This document shows, piece by piece, positions 51,901-57,900 of a stretch of 64,000 nt of DNA (positions within the stretch are counted from its first letter, which is position 1; every line of letters begins with the position of its first letter). Below the pieces are notes generated by a model that saw only the letters and a program-made list of their open reading frames with translations, ran no database searches and was not told the DNA's origin. This stretch comes from Nemertoderma westbladi (taxonomy: Eukaryota > Xenacoelomorpha > Nemertodermatida > Nemertodermatidae), in NCBI GenBank assembly GCA_032718475.1, contig JAUCBJ010004543.1, positions 62,001-126,000 of the forward strand. The letters are read 5' to 3'. A program made the position numbers and the translations under genes.

Positions 51901-54900
51901 TGTAATTAACTTGAATCAGCGTTTTACACCCCTTCCCGGATCCAGTAACACTTTGTAATTAACTTGAATCAGCGTTTTACACCCCTTCCCGGATACAGTA
52001 ACACTTTGTAATTAACTTGAATCAGCGTTTTACACCCCTTCCCGGATACAGTAACACTTTGTAATTAACGTGAATCCGCGTTTTACACCCCTTCCCGGAT
52101 CCAGTAACACTTTGTAATTAACTTGAATCAGCGTTTTACACCCCTTCCCGGATCCAGTAACACTTTGTAATTAAATTGAATCTGCGTTTTACACCCCTTC
52201 TCGGATCCAGTAACTCTTTGTAATTAACTTGAATCCGCGTTTTACACCCCTTCCCGGATACGGTAACACTTCGTAATTAACTTGAATCAGCGTTTTACAC
52301 CCCTTCCCGGATACAGTAACACTTTGTAATTAACGTGAATCCGCGTTTTACACCCCTTCCCGGATCCAGTAACACTTTGTAATTAACTCGAATCAGCGTT
52401 TTACACCCCTTCCCGGATACAGTAACACTTTGTAATTAACGTGAATCCGCGTTTTACACCCCTTCCCGGATCCAGTAACTCTTGGTAATTAACTTGCATC
52501 CGTGTTTTACACCCCTTCCCGGATCCAGTAACACTTGTAATTAACTTGAATCCATGTTTTACACCCCTTCCCGGATCCAGTAACTCTTTGTAATTAACTT
52601 GAATCCGCGTTTTACACCCCTTCCCGGATACGGTAACACTTCGTAATTAACTTAATCCACGTTTTACACCCCTTCCCGGATACAGTAACACTTTGTAATT
52701 AACTTGAATCCGCGTTTTACACCCATTCACGGATCCAGTAACACTTTGTAATTAACTTGAATCCGCGTTTTACACCCCTTCACGGATCCAGTAACACTTT
52801 GTAATTATATTGAATCCGCGTTTTACACCCCTTCCCGGATACAGTAACTCTTTGTAATTAACTTGAATCCGCGTTTTACACCCCTTCCCGGATACAGTAA
52901 CACTTCGTAATTAACTTGAATTCGCGTTTTACACTCCTTCCCGGATACGTAACACTTTGTAATTAACTTGAATCCGCGATTTACACCCCTTCCCGGATAC
53001 AGTAACTCTTGGTAATTAACTTGAATCCGTGTTTTATACCCCTTCCCGGATCCCGTAACACTTTATAATTAACTTGAATCCGCGTTTTACACCCCTTCCC
53101 GGATACAGTAACACTTTATAATTATCTTAGTCCGCGTTTTACACCCCTTCCCGGATCCCGTAACACTTTATAATTAACTTGAATCCGCGTTTTACACCCC
53201 TTCCCGGATACAGTAATTCTTGGTAATTAACTTGAATCCGTGTTTTACACCCCTTCCCGGATCCCGTAACACTTTATAATTAACTTGAATCCGCGTTTTA
53301 CACGCCATCCCGGATTCACAAAATATATGAATCCGCGTTTTACACTCAGTTACGGATTGCATGTAATTCCGGATCCGCCTTTACACTCGATGATCCGGAT
53401 CCTCATCCGTATCCGGATCCGGATCCGCGTTTTACACCTACCCTGATTTTGGTAAGCTATTGGTAGTTAACTAGATCGATCTCTAGGTTCTATTTTTATT
53501 TTTGCATGGTTTTTGTATTGTATGTATTTCATGTTTAAAAATGTATGTATTTCGACACAACTATATAGACTTTCCTAATTTAGTGCTTCTAAATGTTATT
53601 CCCTTGTATATTCATTTTATATTGTCTTACTTAACATAATTAATTAAGTTAATATTGTAAGTTAATTGAGGGGGGAAGGGGGGGGGGGGGGGGGTGGGTT
53701 GTCTAATTGGTGTTAACAAACATAATGTAATATATTGATTACATTATAAGCTAAGATTTTATTAAACTTTCTAAGCAGATAACGTTCGTAAATATTATTC
53801 TCAGGAATATCTTACTAACAAGCACAACAAATAAATGTGCTATTTTGTTGGGTTTTTTTTACTAGTTTCTCTGTTTCCCGCAAACCATAAACTAGATTCA
53901 TGTTAATTACAAAGTAACAGCTACAAGTTTGTTTGTGAAGTGTTTACTTTACGCTTAAGATTTGATTTGGCTTCCCCAAATTAACTACCCTTTAAGTGGT
54001 AGTATTGGTATTCAGTCTCGAAAAAAAACAATTTTTAACGGGGGTTACGTGACCCAATTTTAATACTATTTTTCTAAGGTCACGGTAATTTTTCAAACAG
54101 ATTATTATTTTAATACATACATAGCTTTGTATTTTATTTTTGTTTATTTAGCGCGTGGTCGAACTAACATGGAGCTGAGAGAACAGTTCATGTTGCCTGA
54201 AGGTGCGAAGCAGTCGATGAGAACATTCAGAACTAAACCCGTAGTCGATTCTGGTAGTCTTAGTAGTTCCTCTGGTCATCTTAGTTCCCAAAGTCAACCG
54301 CAGCAAATATACAAAGTAAGTACATATTAGTTCCCAAAGTCAATCGCAGCAAATATACAAAGTAAGTACATATTAGTTCCCAAAGTCAACCGTAGCAAAT
54401 ATACAAAGTAAGTACATATTAGTTCCCAAAGTCAATCGCAGCAAATATACAAAGTAAGTACATATTAGTTCCCAAAGTCAATCGCAGCAAATATACAAAG
54501 TAAGTACATATTAGTTCCCAAAGTCAACCGCAGCAAATATACAAAGTAAGTACATATTAGTTCCCAAAGTCAACCCCAGCAAATATACAAAGTAAGTACA
54601 TATTATTTCCCCAGGTCAATCGCAGCAAATATACAAAGTAAGTACATATTAGTTCCCAAAGTCAATCGCAGCAAATATACAAAGTAAGTACATATTAGTT
54701 CCCAAAGTCAATCGTAGCAAATATACAAAGTAAGTACATATTAGTTCCCAAAGTCAATCGCAGCAAATATACAAAGTAAGTACATATTAGTTCCCAAAGT
54801 CAATCGTAGCAAATATACAAAGTAAGTACATATTAGTTCCCAAAGTCAATCGCAGCAAATATACAAAGTAAGTACATATTAGTTCCCAAATTCAATCGCA

Positions 54901-57900
54901 GCAAATATACAAAGTAAGTACATATTAGTTCCCAAACTCAACCGCGACAAATATACAAAGTAAGTACATATTAGTTCCCAAAGTCAATCGCAGCAAATAT
55001 ACAAAGTAAGTACATATTAGTTCCTAAAGTCAATCGCAGCAAATATACAAAGTAAGTACATATTAGTTCCCAAAGTCAACCGCAGCAAATATAGAAAGTA
55101 AGTACATATTAGTTCCCAAAGTCAATCGCAGCAAATATACAAAGTAAGTACATATTAGTTCCCAAAGTCAACCGCAGCAAATATACAAAGTAAGTACATA
55201 TTAGTTCCCAAAGTCAATCGCAGCAAATATACAAAGTAAGTACATATTAGTTCCCAAAGTCAACCGCAGCAAATATACAAAGTAAGTACATATTAGTTCC
55301 CAAAGTCAACCCCAGCAAATATACAAAGTAAGTACATATTAGTTCCCAAAGTCAACCGCAGCAAAAATACAAAGTAAGTACATATTAGTTCCCAAAGTCA
55401 ATCGCAGCAAATATACAAAGTAAGTACATATTAGTTCCCAAAGTCAACCGCAGCAGATATACAAAGTAAGTACATATTACATACAAAGTCGACCGCAGCA
55501 AATATACAAAGTAAGTACATATTAGTTCACAAAATCAATCGCAGCAAATATACAAAGTAAGTACATATTAGTTCCCAAAGTCAATCGCAGCAAATATACA
55601 AAGTAAGTACATATTAGTTCCCAAAGTCAACCGCAGCAGATATACAAAGTAAGTACATATTACATACAAAGTCGACCGCAGCAAATATACAAAGTAAGTA
55701 CATATTAGTTCACAAAATCAATCGCAGCAAATATACAAAGTAAGTACATATTAGTTCCCAAAGTCAATCGCAGCAAATATACAAAGTAAGTACATATTAG
55801 TTCCCAAAGTCAATCGCAGCAAATATACAAAGTAAGTACATATTAGTTCCCAAAGTCAATCGGAGCAAATATACAAAGAAAGTACATATTAGTTCCCAAT
55901 GTCGACCGCAGCAAATATACAAAGTAAGTACATATTAGTTCCCAAAGTCAATCGCTGCAAATATACAAAGTAAGTACATATTAGTTCCCAAAGTCAATCG
56001 CAGCAAATATACAAAGTAAGTACATATTAGTTCCCAAAGTCAATCGCAGCAAATATACAAAGTAAGTACATATTAGTTCCCAAAGTCAATCGCAGCAAAT
56101 ATACAAAGTAAGTACATATTAGTTCCCAAAGTCAATCGGAGCAAATATACAAAGAAAGTACATATTAGTTCCCAAAGTCGACCGCGACAAATATACAAAG
56201 TAAGTACATATTAGTTCCCAAAGTCAACCGCAGCAAATATACAAAGTAAGTATATTAGTTCCCAAAGTCAACCGCAGCAAATATACAAAGTAAGTACATA
56301 TTAGTTCCCAAAGTCAACCGCAGCAAATATACAAAGTAAGTACATATTAGTTCCCAAAGTCAATCGCAGCAAATATACAAAGTAAGTACATATTAGTTCC
56401 CAAAGTCAATCGCAGCAAATATACAAAGTAAGTACATATTAGTTCCCAAAGTCAATCGTAGCAAATATACAAAGTAAGTACATATTAGTTCCCAAAGTCG
56501 ACCGCAGCAAATATACAAAGTAAGTACATATTAGTTCCCAAAGTCAATCGTAGCAAATATACAAAGAAAGTACATATTAGTTCCCAAAGTTGACCGCAGC
56601 AAATATACAAAGTAAGTACATATTAGTTCACAAAATCAATCGCAGCAAATATACAAAGTAAGTACATATTAGTTCCCAAAGTCAATCGCAGCAAATATAC
56701 AAAGTAAGTACATATTAGTTCCCAAAGTCAATCGCAGCAAATATACAAAGTAAGTACATATTAGTTCCCAAAGTCAATCGGAGCAAATATACAAAGAAAG
56801 TACATATTAGTTCCCAAAGTCGACCGCAGCAAATATACAAAGTAAGTACATATTAGTTCCCAAAGTCAATCGCTGCAAATATACAAAGTAAGTACATATT
56901 AGTTCCCAAAGTCAATCGCAGCAAATATACAAAATAAGTACATATTAGTTCCCAACGTCAACCGCAGCAAATATACAAAATAAGTACATATTAGTTCCCA
57001 AAGTCAACCCCAGCAAATATACAAAGTAAGTACATATTAGTTCCAAAGGTCAACCGCAATAAAGATACAAAGTAAGTACATATTAGTTCCAAAAGTCGAC
57101 CGCAGCAAATATACAAAGTAAGTACATATTAGTTCCAAAGGGCAACCGCAATAAAGATACAAGGTAAGTACATATTAGTTCCAAAGGTCAACCGCAATAA
57201 AGATACAAAGTAAGTACATATTAGTTCCCAATGTCAACCGCAGCAAATATACAAAGTAAGTACATATTAGTTCCCAAACTCAACCGCGACAAATATACAA
57301 AGTAAGTACATATTAGTTCCCAAAGTCAATCGTAGCAAATATACAAAGTAAGTACATATTAGTTCCCAAACTCAACCGCGACAAATATACAAAGTAAGTA
57401 CATATTAGTTCCCAATGTCAACCGCAGCAAATATACAAAGTAAGTACATATTAGTTCCCAAACTCAACCGCGACAAATATACAAAGTAAGTAATATTAGT
57501 TCCCAAGGTCAACCGCAATAAAGATACAAAGTAAGTACATATTAGTTCCAAAAGTCGACCGCAGCAAATATACAAAGTAAGTACATATTAGTTCCCAAAG
57601 TCAATCGCAGCAAATATACAAAGTAAGTACATATTAGTTCCAAAGGTCAACCGCAATAAAGATACAAAGTAAGTACATATTAGTTCCCAAACTCAACCGC
57701 GACAAATATACAAAGTAAGTACATATTAGTTCCCAATGTCAACCGCAGCAAATATACAAAGTAAGTACATATTAGTTCCCAAACTCAACCGCGACAAATA
57801 TACAAAGTAAGTACATAGTTCCCAAAGTCAATGAATACAGCTAAAAGATTCTTAATACACCAATTTTAGAACATATTATACGATTAATTTTAATTTGTTT

